Source: Alphaproteobacteria bacterium
Lineage (GTDB): Bacteria > Pseudomonadota > Alphaproteobacteria > Rhizobiales > Rhizobiaceae
Direction: 5' to 3'
DNA: 64,000 nucleotides
NCBI GenBank assembly: GCA_024742485.1
Contig: JANSYK010000004.1
Location: 62,001-126,000 of the forward strand
The position numbers and the translations under genes are program-made. Of this stretch, positions 52,375 to 60,911 are shown piece by piece. How positions within the stretch are numbered: the first letter of the stretch is position 1; each line of letters starts with the position of its first letter. The notes beneath the pieces are model-generated. The model made no database searches and was not told the origin of the DNA. It saw nothing but the letters and a program-made list of their open reading frames with translations.

Positions 52375-54092
52375 TGGATTCGTCACCAGTTGATCAGGAC
52401 CTGGACCGCAGACTTGCCGGTATATTGGCGGCGGATGTTGTCGGCTACTCCGCTCTGGTCGACAAAAACGAAGAGAACACAATTCGTGCCGTCAAATCGC
52501 TCTGGTCCAATATCGTGGAGCCTTCTGCCCGCAATGCCGGCGGTCGGGTTGTCAAAACGATGGGAGACGGTGTCCTCGCGGAATTTCCAAGTGCCGTAAA
52601 GGCGGTTCAATGTGCCATGAGTGTTCAGGAGGCCACCGCTTCCGGTGACACCGCCTTTCCCGATGGTGTGAAGCTGGTGCTCAGGATCGGATTGCATCTG
52701 GGAGATGTCGTTATCGATGGCGACGACATACTGGGGGATGGCGTCAATCTTGCTGCACGGCTTGAAGCACTGGCGGACCCCGGCGGGATTTGCATCTCGG
52801 CGGCCATACGGGATCAGTTGTCAAACGAACTGGCCGCTTTGTTCCAGGATTGTGGCGAAAAACAGGTCAAAAATATATCCCGCCCGATCAGAGTTTATGC
52901 GTTCAACGAAACATCGCAGGAAGCCGCTGGTATAGAGGAAGGACGCAAGGACGGGTTTGAAAAGCCGACCGTTGCGCTGGAGACCTTCGACTGCCTGACA
53001 AAGAATGATGATACGCAACTCCTGGCGCAGGGATCGCAGCAAACGACCGCTGCATTGCTTTCGTGTCAGACCGGCTTAAAACTTGTGCCTCCACAAGCGC
53101 GACCTGACTACCTTGTCACGGCAAGCTTCCAGTTGTCGGGAGAAAGGTATCGCAGTCTTTTGACCATCATCAGCAGGAATGATGACCTTCCTGTTTTGAG
53201 CACAAGATTGGATGGACGATCGGAAGATCCATTCGAGCTACAGGACGAAGTGTCGGCCAAGATCGCAACGACCATTCGATATACCATCCTCGAAAATGAA
53301 GCAAAGCTTGCGTCTCAGGCAAAAAATGCCACACCTGAACAACGCCTGGCACGGGCGGGACATTTGCTCATGGGAGCCAGCTTGGAGGACTGGAACGAAG
53401 CTGGCGCCCTGTTGGATGAATACATTGCAGAATGCCCGGATGCCTTCATGGCACTGTCCATGAAGGCTTGCTATTTGTTGAGCAACGCCAGTCTGGACGT
53501 TTTGTACATACCTGAGAAAAAGGCCTTGGAAGCCAAAGATGTTCTCGATCGCGCCCGGCAGTTGAACGAGCAAAGCGACTTTATGCATCTTATCAGAAGC
53601 TTGTATGAGTATGGTGTAAATTTCGATCTCGACGCAGCACTTCGTGCGGTGGAGCGAAGCCTTGAGGTGACCCCGGAATATATACTCGGGCGCAACATAA
53701 GGGCGTTTCTGATGGCCATGGACGGTCGCGCAGAAGAAGCATTGGCAGACCATAAGGTCGCAACGGCCTCAATGTCGAAAAATCCGATTTATCAGCGGAT
53801 AGTCAGCGTGCGGGCATGGTGCCATTTCGCCATGGGAGACCACCCGGCAACAATCGCAGCAGCGCAGGAATCGCTCGAGCATTGCCCGACATTCACTCAG
53901 GCACTCACCCTGCTCGCTTCTACTGCCTATCTTTCCGGGCAGGAATCTGTCGGCCAGAGAGCCATGGAACCGCTGATGAAAATCCATCCGGACCTGACGC
54001 AAAAGATGCTGCGCCCCTTGCCGTTCAGAGACTCGACCATCTGGAAAGCGCATCTTGAAGGATTGGATCGGGCAGGGTTACCGAAGGGTTAG
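52374..54092 (+). CDS. Class III adenylate/guanylate cyclase with TolB-like and TPR regions
   Basis: 572 residues, cytosolic. Cyclase homology domain at about 10-175: metal Asp in LAADVVGYSAL near 21, second metal Asp in KTMGDGVLAEF near 66, RIGLHLGDVV near 103 and the transition-state Asn/Arg in GDGVNLAARLE near 120. Residues about 230-305 resemble the TolB-N-like part seen in many rhizobial cyclases (YLVTASFQLSGERYR ... DPFELQDEV). The C-terminal half is helical with TPR-like repeats. Start at 52374 overlaps the GFA stop. Whether it makes cAMP or cGMP is unknown; the usual Lys/Asp purine-selecting residues were not verified. Confidence 0.88.
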   Translation: MDSSPVDQDLDRRLAGILAADVVGYSALVDKNEENTIRAVKSLWSNIVEPSARNAGGRVVKTMGDGVLAEFPSAVKAVQCAMSVQEATASGDTAFPDGVKLVLRIGLHLGDVVIDGDDILGDGVNLAARLEALADPGGICISAAIRDQLSNELAALFQDCGEKQVKNISRPIRVYAFNETSQEAAGIEEGRKDGFEKPTVALETFDCLTKNDDTQLLAQGSQQTTAALLSCQTGLKLVPPQARPDYLVTASFQLSGERYRSLLTIISRNDDLPVLSTRLDGRSEDPFELQDEVSAKIATTIRYTILENEAKLASQAKNATPEQRLARAGHLLMGASLEDWNEAGALLDEYIAECPDAFMALSMKACYLLSNASLDVLYIPEKKALEAKDVLDRARQLNEQSDFMHLIRSLYEYGVNFDLDAALRAVERSLEVTPEYILGRNIRAFLMAMDGRAEEALADHKVATASMSKNPIYQRIVSVRAWCHFAMGDHPATIAAAQESLEHCPTFTQALTLLASTAYLSGQESVGQRAMEPLMKIHPDLTQKMLRPLPFRDSTIWKAHLEGLDRAGLPKG

Positions 54093-54298
54093 TTTGTATG
54101 GATGTATCGCCGGTTCAGCAGTCAACCAGATAGTCGGAAGGACCAAAGGCCCGGCGCAGACCACTGAAACAGGTGATGGTCGGCACCCGTTTCCCTACAA
54201 AAGCTGACTAAGCCGCGTTGCGGATAATGATCCTCAGAGCACACCACGGTCGTTGATGCGTTCTTTCGTTTGGATGCAGTCCGTACATTGGAGCAATT

Positions 54299-54391
54299 CA
54301 GGTTTTGACGGAATCGGCAAAGACTGAATGCATCAACAATATCAAAGGCCGGTACCGTTGTCCCGTTTCTGACAAAATGTAAAACGGTCTA
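54299..54391. repeat. Dispersed intergenic repeat, copy B
   Basis: 93 bp matching copy A (27618-27710) with about 15 mismatches and no gaps. Like copy A it ends in TCTAG; here that CTAG is also the left boundary of a MITE-like element. Together with copy C (hairpin at 55532-55555) the common part is a GGTTTTGNC...GNCAAAACC type inverted repeat. The gap 54093-54298 before it shows no gene. Confidence 0.75.
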
Positions 54392-54660
54392 GGCTGTAGT
54401 GACGATTTAAACTATGCGCCGGCGTGGCACACGTCGTTCCTGGCAAGGCGCGAAATGCGCCGTCGTGTCGGCCACGTCAAGCATTTTGCAACGATGTCCA
54501 GGGGCGACGTGTGCCACGTCCCGAAGGGATTTGCCCGGATTGGCCCATGATCGGCCCATTCGTCGTCGAATATGCACCAGCATGTCCTTCCTCCTCATAA
54601 ACCGATCCTGAACAAATCCGAACAAACCGGCACATAGGTTAAATCGTCACTACAGCCTAG
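54389..54660. mobile_element. MITE-like element with 34-bp terminal inverted repeats
   Basis: 272 bp bounded by inverted repeats at 54389-54422 and 54627-54660 that differ at 2 of 34 positions; each starts CTAGGCTGTAGTGACGATTT. CTAG at both ends fits a 4-bp target duplication of the YTAR type made by IS5-family transposases; because CTAG is a palindrome it could also be part of the repeat. The interior has no transposase, only short frames, so it must be moved in trans. It separates repeat copy B from the methyltransferase stop codon exactly at CTAG, a site that is unoccupied in copy A. Confidence 0.8.
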
Positions 54661-55244
54661 CTCTCGACATGGCATCGTCGATAGTTGTGCACACCGTTTC
54701 GCTTGTGAAGAAATGCGAACAATCCGGATCGACGAATCGAGAATGGGGTCATTCCGGCAAGCGGGAACATCCACACAGCCAAGGTCCCCTCTGGTTTCAG
54801 GACGCGGTGCATTTCAGGCAGGAGGCGGTTCAAGGGCAAAGAGGTGAAAGGAAACGTCAAAGGGACGAATGGAAGCACACCAAGCAAGAGCACCTTGTCG
54901 ATGCTTGCCGCCTCCAGCCCCGTATTCAGCGCATCGCGTCTCACCACGCGGACATTTTTCAAACCTGCTTCATTCACCTTTTCGTTTACACGCTCCACGT
55001 AGACCGACAACGGATCCATCGCGATCAGGCGGCCCCCATCGCCGATCAGTCGCGCTGCGGCCAATGTGAAGAATCCCGTACCGCAGCCTACCTCCAAAAC
55101 GGTCTGACCAAGCCGAATATCGGCGCCGTGCAAGATTCTCTTCGGGTCCTGGAGCATGTGTCGGAATCTGCTCTCCATCGCCGATCCGGCGGGCTTGAAG
55201 AGCATGTTCAAGAGCTTTGATTTGCCCAGATCTTCCGTATTCAT
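54657..55244 (-). CDS. Class I SAM-dependent methyltransferase
   Basis: 195 residues. SAM-binding motif I VLEVGCGTGFFTLAA near residue 50, acidic end of strand 2 in LIAMDPLSVYVERV near 75, motif around VVRRDALNTGLE near 100 and VLKPEGTLAVWMF near 150. UbiE/COQ5-like general form. Start at 55244 has AGGA eight bases upstream; ATG at 55295 is possible. The stop TAG lies inside the CTAG at the right end of the MITE, so the last codon frame may have been set or kept by the insertion. The 319-bp gap to the next gene holds no recognised gene. Substrate unknown. Confidence 0.8.
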   Translation of the reverse strand: MNTEDLGKSKLLNMLFKPAGSAMESRFRHMLQDPKRILHGADIRLGQTVLEVGCGTGFFTLAAARLIGDGGRLIAMDPLSVYVERVNEKVNEAGLKNVRVVRRDALNTGLEAASIDKVLLLGVLPFVPLTFPFTSLPLNRLLPEMHRVLKPEGTLAVWMFPLAGMTPFSIRRSGLFAFLHKRNGVHNYRRCHVES

Positions 55245-55531
55245 GTTCACGTCCTGATGCGGACCGAATGGCTGCTTCGTCGAAACGACTGTCATTCAGT
55301 CCCGATCCAGTCGCATGACAGCTTCAGGTCAGGATGCCGTATATCACAATCGAAAACGAATGTCGGCAATCCGCCGTCTATTCGAGACCTGCAAGAACAG
55401 GAACGCGACAGCAGCGGCAGCGCCACACCGGGAGATCGCCTAGCCTGGATCAAGACCTGGATTGACCCTTTGGCCAATCGCTGACCTCGTGCTTCGGGCC
55501 AGCCTCAACGTTTGGCAACCAGAGCGAATCA

Positions 55532-55555
55532 GGTTTTGCCGATTCCGGCAAAACC
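55532..55555. terminator. Perfect hairpin, repeat copy C, at the 3' end of the exported-protein gene
   Basis: GGTTTTGCCG (55532-55541), loop ATTC, CGGCAAAACC (55546-55555): a perfect 10-bp stem, 8 bp after the stop of the minus-strand gene 55564-56079. It shares about 25 bp with repeat copies A and B. There is no good T-run, so factor-dependent termination or mRNA protection is as likely as intrinsic termination. Confidence 0.6.
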
Positions 55556-55563
55556 CGAATTGC

Positions 55564-56079
55564 TCATTGTTTTTCAAACACCATGGAAACAGCCTGCGCC
55601 CGCTCGCCGGTTGAGATATCCCTGACGGTCTGCGTCATTTTCATGGATCCATCGTCAGGAAAGCGAATACCGATGCCGGCGGTCACGGTCCGTCCGTCCT
55701 GTTTCAGCGGGTTGCGCAAGGTGAAAGTAAGAACCCGGCCTCGTGCGCTGCCACGCATGCGCACGGTCTGCACGATATGAGGCAATTGCGCCTCCACGTC
55801 ATAGCGCTCGGTTCCCGGCACAAGCCGGATGGTCATTTTGAATGTCCCGGAGCCGCTAACGGTTGCACAACGTCCCGAAAAGCGAGTACCGCCACCAACC
55901 AGTGCCGTTCCGACAACCTTGCAGCGGGCTTTTTCGGGGGGATTGAAACCCTGCGGCCGGATGGTTCCATTGCCGGTCCAACGGCCCTCGAACAATTCAG
56001 AAAGATCACCGGCAATCGACACCGGTGCGACCACCATCGATGCGACAGCCGCAATGGCGATTGCCCTCAAACGCGCCAT
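55564..56079 (-). CDS. Exported protein of unknown function
   Basis: 171 residues, not recognised. Signal peptide about residues 1-23 (IAIAAVASMVVAPVSIAG). The mature part is a small beta-barrel-like domain: LFEGRWTGNGTIRPQG near 30, GGTRFSGRCATVSGSGTFKMTIRL near 65, then KQDGRTVTAGIGIRFPDDGSMKMTQTVRD near 130, giving a lipocalin-like or DUF-type sheet rich in Gly, Arg and Thr. It overlaps the upstream SRPBCC gene by 13 bp and so is co-transcribed with it. A perfect hairpin follows the stop. Confidence 0.75.
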   Translation of the reverse strand: MARLRAIAIAAVASMVVAPVSIAGDLSELFEGRWTGNGTIRPQGFNPPEKARCKVVGTALVGGGTRFSGRCATVSGSGTFKMTIRLVPGTERYDVEAQLPHIVQTVRMRGSARGRVLTFTLRNPLKQDGRTVTAGIGIRFPDDGSMKMTQTVRDISTGERAQAVSMVFEKQ

Positions 56080-56627
56080 TTCGCCGGTATCCGCAAGGCT
56101 GAAATATTGTGCGGGAAGGTCGGCTGACGAAAGCTCAGTCTGGCCGTCCGGCCACGCCGGCTGCGAAGCATATCCTGCAAGCCCCTGTGTCCCTGCCGCA
56201 TGGCCCACCGGTGGTTCCAGACGAAAACGGGCCGCAGCAGCGGTGCGAAATATTTGAGCCGCGGATGGCAAAGGGAAAAGGCCCAGTTGACCCGAACCCG
56301 TGTCATGCCATCCCGTTCCAGCGCATGAATGGTTGCCTGGCCGTCGAAATCACCCTTCATGGTGAACACAACACGGTTGGCGCTGCGAAGATCAACGGAT
56401 GCGGTAAATTGCAGGCTGTAGGGCAAAAAACCCTTGGTGTGGCATTTGAACGCTCGCCCTTCACCATTTTGGTCACCCGCGCGCAGCTCATCAATGTGCA
56501 GAAAAACCCTGCCCCACCACTGCCGCATGCAGGACGGGTCCTCAAGGATCGGCAGAAGTTCTCGGATCGACGCATCAACCTCCCATTCGGACGGAATGGC
56601 AAAACTGTACCCGCCTTGCTTGTCCAT
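56067..56627 (-). CDS. SRPBCC (START-like) domain protein
   Basis: 186 residues from MDKQGGYSF. START/polyketide-cyclase-like fold by pattern: first strand SEWEVDASIRELLPILEDP, RQWWGRVFLHIDEL near 35-48, GEGRAFKCHTKGFLPYSLQF near 65-85, then VVFTMKGDFDGQATIHAL and RVRVNWAFSLCHP, and the final long helix PVFVWNHRWAMRQGHRGLQDMLRSR. Binds a hydrophobic ligand in its family; no catalytic claim. No clear ribosome site, so the start could be further upstream (for example 56783). Overlaps the exported-protein gene downstream. Confidence 0.72.
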   Translation of the reverse strand: MDKQGGYSFAIPSEWEVDASIRELLPILEDPSCMRQWWGRVFLHIDELRAGDQNGEGRAFKCHTKGFLPYSLQFTASVDLRSANRVVFTMKGDFDGQATIHALERDGMTRVRVNWAFSLCHPRLKYFAPLLRPVFVWNHRWAMRQGHRGLQDMLRSRRGRTARLSFRQPTFPHNISALRIPAKWRV

Positions 56628-56913
56628 TGATGTCAAATCAGCCGGCCCCCAAGACCATTGAAAAGCTCCAACGCGACGCCGGTCCACCTCCACATTTTGA
56701 CAGTGAATCCGCAGCGTTATCGGCAGTCTGGCAGGGTGCCCCGTTGCCAGACAGTGCGAGCACTGCCTATTTTTTAGGTACATGTGCCTATTTGGGCCGA
56801 GTTGTTCTGGCGTTGTGGGAAGCGACTGGAATAGGATGGGCTGTCCGCCATGTGATCCGCTGAATTCATCGGGACCGCGCCACTGGCGGGCCAGTTCCGA
56901 AAGGAGGTTCGAT

Positions 56914-58791
56914 CTGAGACCGGACCGAACATCTCGTATTGGTGTGTCAGCGCTGCTGGTCGGGTTGCTGGTGCTGGTGTTGTTTCCAGCGGGGCTGGCC
57001 CGTGCCGAGGAACCGGCAGGCCAGGTGCTGCACTTCAACCTGTTGCGGGACGTGCCGAGCGACGTCAATGTGCAATCAATCTGCTGCAGTGACGCCTACA
57101 GTTTTGACGCCACTCAACACACCAGCGTCGCATCGCACTATGGCGAGCGAACGATCTGGTTGAGAATTGAGCGGCCCGACAAAGGCGATTTGATCGTCCT
57201 GCGGCCTGCGCTGGACGAAGTGACGCTTTATGCAAAAACGCAAGGATCACCGGGCTGGACCTCGTATCGCACTGGCGAGATCGTGCCGATGGCTGAGCGG
57301 GCGATCAAATCGCCCTTCATGGCGTTGCCCTTGCCTTCCGATCTTGCCGACACGGCGATCTTCATCCGCATCGTTCAGCCGACAAAACTGACCATATCCA
57401 TCCAGCTGTGGAGTTCATCGGCCTTCCAATCCATGCAGGCCGCCGACAGGACCTTCAAGACATTCCTGTTTGGCTTCCTGTTTGCCACCATCATCTACAA
57501 TGGACTTGTCGGTCTCATGCTTCGGGATATGGCGTTCCTGCTGAACGCATTGAGCATGAGCTCACTCCTCGGGCTTGCCCTCTATCTTTCCGGCTACGGC
57601 GCCGCCTATGTCTGGTCCGGGCGTCCCGAATGGAGCAATTTTGTCAGCCAGGCATCGATCGGTCTGGCTGTCGTTTTCGGCGCGTTCTTCATGTGGACCT
57701 TCGTGCGCGGTCCACAGGAACCCTACCGGCGGGGCTGGCCCCTTTTCGTTGCTCCGGGATTGGTGGTGATCAGCGGCCTGCTGGCGCTCGTGCTGCCCTA
57801 TTGGCGCATTCAGCTTCTCATTTTGATCGCGGCGGCCGTCCTGTTTGTGCTTGCCCTGTATTTTGTCGGACGCCGTGCACTGGCCGGCGACATCAAGGCG
57901 CGCGTGCTCTTGATCCCGCTGTCCCTGGCGATGATTCCCGGAACCGGCATTGTCGCGGCCCAGAAAATTCTGGGGGTGGAATTTCCCAGCCTGGACAACA
58001 ATCTGCTGGAGATCACATTCTGTCTCGAGGCCCTGATGTTCTCGCTTGCCATCGCATCGCGTGTGCGCATCAGTGAAATTGCTGCGCGCGAATCGAGCGA
58101 CAAGCTCATGGCCCTGCGAAACGAAAGCGCCGCCCGGGTCATCGCCGCACAGGACACCGATCGCCAGCGGCTTGCCAAGGAATTGCATGACGGTGTCGGT
58201 CAGGATTTTCTTGTGGTGCTCGGCAATCTCAAACGTCTTGGCCGGGAGACCGGTTCCGGCAACTGGAAACAGGCAATCCCCGGGCTGATCCAGTCGGCGA
58301 CCACGGCATTGGATGAATTGCGGCGTATTTCCAAGGACATGCATCCGGCGTCCATTTCCCATCTGGGCCTTGAAAAGGCAATTGAGGCCCTGTTCGAAAA
58401 TCTCGAATCGGCCAGCCAGATCGAAACGGACCTGACCCTGTCTCTCGATGAAGCGCGCCTGAACAGTGAAGCCAAACTGCATGTTTACCGCATCGTCCAG
58501 GAGTGCCTGTCCAATATCAGCCGGCATTCAGGCGCGAGCCGTTGCCGCGCATCGATTGTCGAAAATGCTGATGAATTGTCATTGACGCTCGAAGACGATG
58601 GCACCGGCCTGGAAGCTACTGATTTGAAGGGTCTTCCGACATCCGGACTGGGTTTCACATCAATCGAGGAGCGGGTCCGTTCACTGAACGGACATTGGAG
58701 CGTCTCGAACGGGGAATGGGGCGGCATGAAAATCGAAGTGTCCATCCCCATGCCCTGCGGCGCGGCGAAGGAACGGGAGCTCGAGCTATGA
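56914..58791 (+). CDS. 7TMR-DISM sensor histidine kinase (HisKA_3/HATPase)
   Basis: About 625 residues. Signal peptide (SALLVGLLVLVLFPAGLARA), a periplasmic 7TMR-DISMED2-type beta domain (about 35-175), a 7-span membrane region (about 185-385), a coiled linker, a HisKA_3 domain with the phospho-His in RLAKELHDGVGQDF near 425, and a HATPase with N-box region VQECLSNISRHSGAS and G-box GLGFTSIEERVRSLNG. The only start that gives a basic N-region to the signal peptide is CTG at 56914, six bases after a perfect AAGGAGG; the next usual start, GTG at 56944, loses the Arg residues and the ribosome site. Its stop overlaps the response-regulator start. Confidence 0.85.
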   Translation: MRPDRTSRIGVSALLVGLLVLVLFPAGLARAEEPAGQVLHFNLLRDVPSDVNVQSICCSDAYSFDATQHTSVASHYGERTIWLRIERPDKGDLIVLRPALDEVTLYAKTQGSPGWTSYRTGEIVPMAERAIKSPFMALPLPSDLADTAIFIRIVQPTKLTISIQLWSSSAFQSMQAADRTFKTFLFGFLFATIIYNGLVGLMLRDMAFLLNALSMSSLLGLALYLSGYGAAYVWSGRPEWSNFVSQASIGLAVVFGAFFMWTFVRGPQEPYRRGWPLFVAPGLVVISGLLALVLPYWRIQLLILIAAAVLFVLALYFVGRRALAGDIKARVLLIPLSLAMIPGTGIVAAQKILGVEFPSLDNNLLEITFCLEALMFSLAIASRVRISEIAARESSDKLMALRNESAARVIAAQDTDRQRLAKELHDGVGQDFLVVLGNLKRLGRETGSGNWKQAIPGLIQSATTALDELRRISKDMHPASISHLGLEKAIEALFENLESASQIETDLTLSLDEARLNSEAKLHVYRIVQECLSNISRHSGASRCRASIVENADELSLTLEDDGTGLEATDLKGLPTSGLGFTSIEERVRSLNGHWSVSNGEWGGMKIEVSIPMPCGAAKERELEL

Positions 58792-59465
58792 CCAGCGACA
58801 AGACCGCCATTGTCTGTGACGACCATCCACTGTTTCGCAGTGGAGTCGTCAATTGCCTGGGAGACACATCAGGCGTCGAGGTCGTTGCGGAAGCCGCCGA
58901 CGGGGAAAGCTGCATCGCCAAGATGAAGATATTCCGGCCTGACATCCTTATCGTCGACCTGTCGATGCCGGCGATTGACGGTTTCGACGTCCTGGCCTGG
59001 GTTCGGGCCAATCAGCCGGACACGCGGGTCTTCATCCTGTCCATGCACGCGGAAATCTCCTATGTGCAAAAGGCACGGGAGCTCGGTGCACAGGGATTCA
59101 TGGCCAAGGAGGACGCACAATCGGAATTGCTGGCCGCCATCGCCAGCGACCCGAAGGGCTTTTACACCAGTGAATCGATCGGCAAGCAGTCGCGCCAGAA
59201 CCTGCCGCGTTTTTCAGACTACGAGTTCGCCGAGCAATTGCGCAAAGTATCGGAGGCGGAAAAGAAGGTTCTGGTGCTTTTGACCGAATCCATGACCAGC
59301 CGTGAAATTGCCGAGGAACTTCATCTGAGCGTTCGCACGGTCCAGGCCCATCGGGTCAGCCTCGCCGACAAGCTGGACGCGAAGGGCCCCAACAAGTTGC
59401 TGGAACTGGCCGTGCGGCACCGCCAAACCATTCTCGAGGCCTGGTCGGTTGCCAGCGACGGTTAG
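58788..59465 (+). CDS. NarL/LuxR-family response regulator
   Basis: Partner of the kinase encoded just upstream (ATGA overlap). 225 residues. Receiver domain: acidic pair in VCDDHPLF near residue 10, phosphoacceptor Asp near 57 in LIVDLSMPAIDG, Ser/Thr-like ILSMHAE near 85 and Lys in FMAKEDAQ near 107. LuxR DNA-binding domain at about 160-220: VSEAEKKVLVLLTESM, TSREIAEELHLSVRTVQAHRVSLADKL. Start taken at 58788; the frame is open to 58695 within the kinase gene. Confidence 0.93.
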   Translation: MTSDKTAIVCDDHPLFRSGVVNCLGDTSGVEVVAEAADGESCIAKMKIFRPDILIVDLSMPAIDGFDVLAWVRANQPDTRVFILSMHAEISYVQKARELGAQGFMAKEDAQSELLAAIASDPKGFYTSESIGKQSRQNLPRFSDYEFAEQLRKVSEAEKKVLVLLTESMTSREIAEELHLSVRTVQAHRVSLADKLDAKGPNKLLELAVRHRQTILEAWSVASDG

Positions 59466-59483
59466 TAACAGGGAGCCGATCGC

Positions 59484-60323
59484 TTGCAGTTTCAGTTTGT
59501 CGACTTCCAGCCGCCGGAACTCCTGCGGCCCTTCCTGAAGCTGTCGTTTTACGCCTGCGGTCAGATTCCCTATCGCTACGACAGGATCCTGCCGAACGGG
59601 CTCGCCGTCGCGATTTTCAACATCGGCAATCCGCACCGTTTGGGATCGTTGGAAGATGTCGACAGCAATCCACTCTTCGATCATAGCTGGTTTCACGGGG
59701 TCCAGACCCGTCCCCTCTACAACTTGCCGACCGAACGGACCCGGGTTTTGGGATTGCTGTTCGAACCGATCGGGGTCCATGCCCTTTTCGGCACAGACAT
59801 GCGGCGGCTGGCGGACGCCACAGTCGACACCCGCGATGTCCTGCCCGCCAAATTGGTTCAGCGCATTGAAGCGATGTTGCCGAAGGCGGGAGAAGAGGCA
59901 ACACATTTGGCACTGCATCAGGCACTGCTGGACTATCGCGGGCGATCGCTGCCGCCATGGCTCCAACCGTTTTATGAAACGGTCCTGTCGGTCGACAATG
60001 CCATGCCCCTGTCGCAGGCCTATGGCGAGACCGGCCGCAGCGCACGTTACGCCGGCGACCGGTTCAAACGGGCAACCGGCGTGTCCCCGAAGGTTCTTGG
60101 TCGAATTCACCGGCTGAATGCTCTGCTTGCCGCGATCGATCCTGAACATCCGATCCGCTGGACAGAGCTTGCCCACCGTTTCGGGTTTTTCGACCAGGCG
60201 CATTTCAATCGCGAATTCAAGCGATTTGCAGGGCTCAGCCCGTCCCGCTATCAGGCCGAACGCCTGCGTGAGTTCCCGGCGCTGCAAAAGGGCGAGCATG
60301 TCAGTTTCGTTCCCCGCAACTGA
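59484..60323 (+). CDS. AraC-family transcriptional regulator
   Basis: 279 residues with a TTG start; GGGAG lies about ten bases upstream. The N-terminal half resembles the DUF6597/AraC-ligand type start (LRPFLKLSFYACGQIPYRYDRILPNGLAVAIFN would be its beta sheet; only the short tag NPHRLG is quoted as marker). The C-terminal HTH_18 domain occupies about residues 180-270: the second helix-turn-helix ends in GFFDQAHFNREFKRFAGLSP, the AraC signature. It follows the two-component pair by 18 bp and may be in the same operon. A good terminator follows. Confidence 0.85.
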   Translation: MQFQFVDFQPPELLRPFLKLSFYACGQIPYRYDRILPNGLAVAIFNIGNPHRLGSLEDVDSNPLFDHSWFHGVQTRPLYNLPTERTRVLGLLFEPIGVHALFGTDMRRLADATVDTRDVLPAKLVQRIEAMLPKAGEEATHLALHQALLDYRGRSLPPWLQPFYETVLSVDNAMPLSQAYGETGRSARYAGDRFKRATGVSPKVLGRIHRLNALLAAIDPEHPIRWTELAHRFGFFDQAHFNREFKRFAGLSPSRYQAERLREFPALQKGEHVSFVPRN

Positions 60324-60328
60324 CGAAT

Positions 60329-60353
60329 ACGGAAAGACCCGGTTCCGTTTTTT
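60329..60353 (+). terminator. Rho-independent terminator after the AraC-type gene
   Basis: ACGGAA (60329-60334), 8-nt loop, TTCCGT (60343-60348), then five more T residues. The stem is short (6 bp) but the T-run and its position 6 bp after the stop codon make it convincing as the end of the kinase/regulator transcript. Confidence 0.7.
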
Positions 60354-60406
60354 ACAATGAAGGCGCTGTTGGACCGTCTAAGCCATGGGCAGCTTGAGGA
60401 AAACCC

Positions 60407-60871
60407 ATGATATTGTCGCTGTCCGAAACCATTTCTGCGCCCCGAGAACTTGTCTGGCATTACCTGACGGACCCGCAGACCATGTCCCGATGGATGGCCG
60501 GTGTCGAGGAGATGCGGACAGCCGATGGGCATCCACTGACCAGCGGCTCGCAGATCCTGTTCATCACCCGTGGCAAGACCCGGCAAACACAGGTCACGGA
60601 ATTCGAGCCCATGCATCGCCTGATCATGCGTTCAACCCAGGGACCAGTAACCGCTGTCTATGCCTACACCGTCGGCGAAAGCAGACCCGATGACCGGACG
60701 CCCGTAAAGCTGGAGGCGGACTGCACCGCACGCGGCTGGGTTCAGTTGATGTTGCCGTTCCTGAAGATGGCCATCCGGCGGGCCGACGGCAGTCAGCTTT
60801 CCGACCTCAAACGCATCATAGAAAGCGACCATCGGACCTCGGTCACACAGGACCTCAGCCCCACCAACTGA
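60407..60871 (+). CDS. SRPBCC family protein
   Basis: 154 residues. START-like fold by pattern: SETISAPRELVWHYLTDPQTMSRWM at the N-terminus (strand, helix, D-P, R-W-M typical of Polyketide_cyc2), then alternating strands and a C-terminal helix LKMAIRRADGSQLSDLKRIIESD. Such proteins bind hydrophobic ligands or are used as small export/repair factors; no function is assignable. It has its own ribosome site (GAGGAAAACCC) and follows the terminator, so it is transcribed separately. Converges on the LysR gene. Confidence 0.78.
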   Translation: MILSLSETISAPRELVWHYLTDPQTMSRWMAGVEEMRTADGHPLTSGSQILFITRGKTRQTQVTEFEPMHRLIMRSTQGPVTAVYAYTVGESRPDDRTPVKLEADCTARGWVQLMLPFLKMAIRRADGSQLSDLKRIIESDHRTSVTQDLSPTN

Positions 60872-60911
60872 TCCGGCGCACCGATGGGAACAGGAAAACA
60901 GCCGTCAACGC

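Noticed and set aside
54407-54625. Short frames inside the MITE
   Set aside because: Too short for a transposase and without DDE-type motifs; the element looks non-autonomous.
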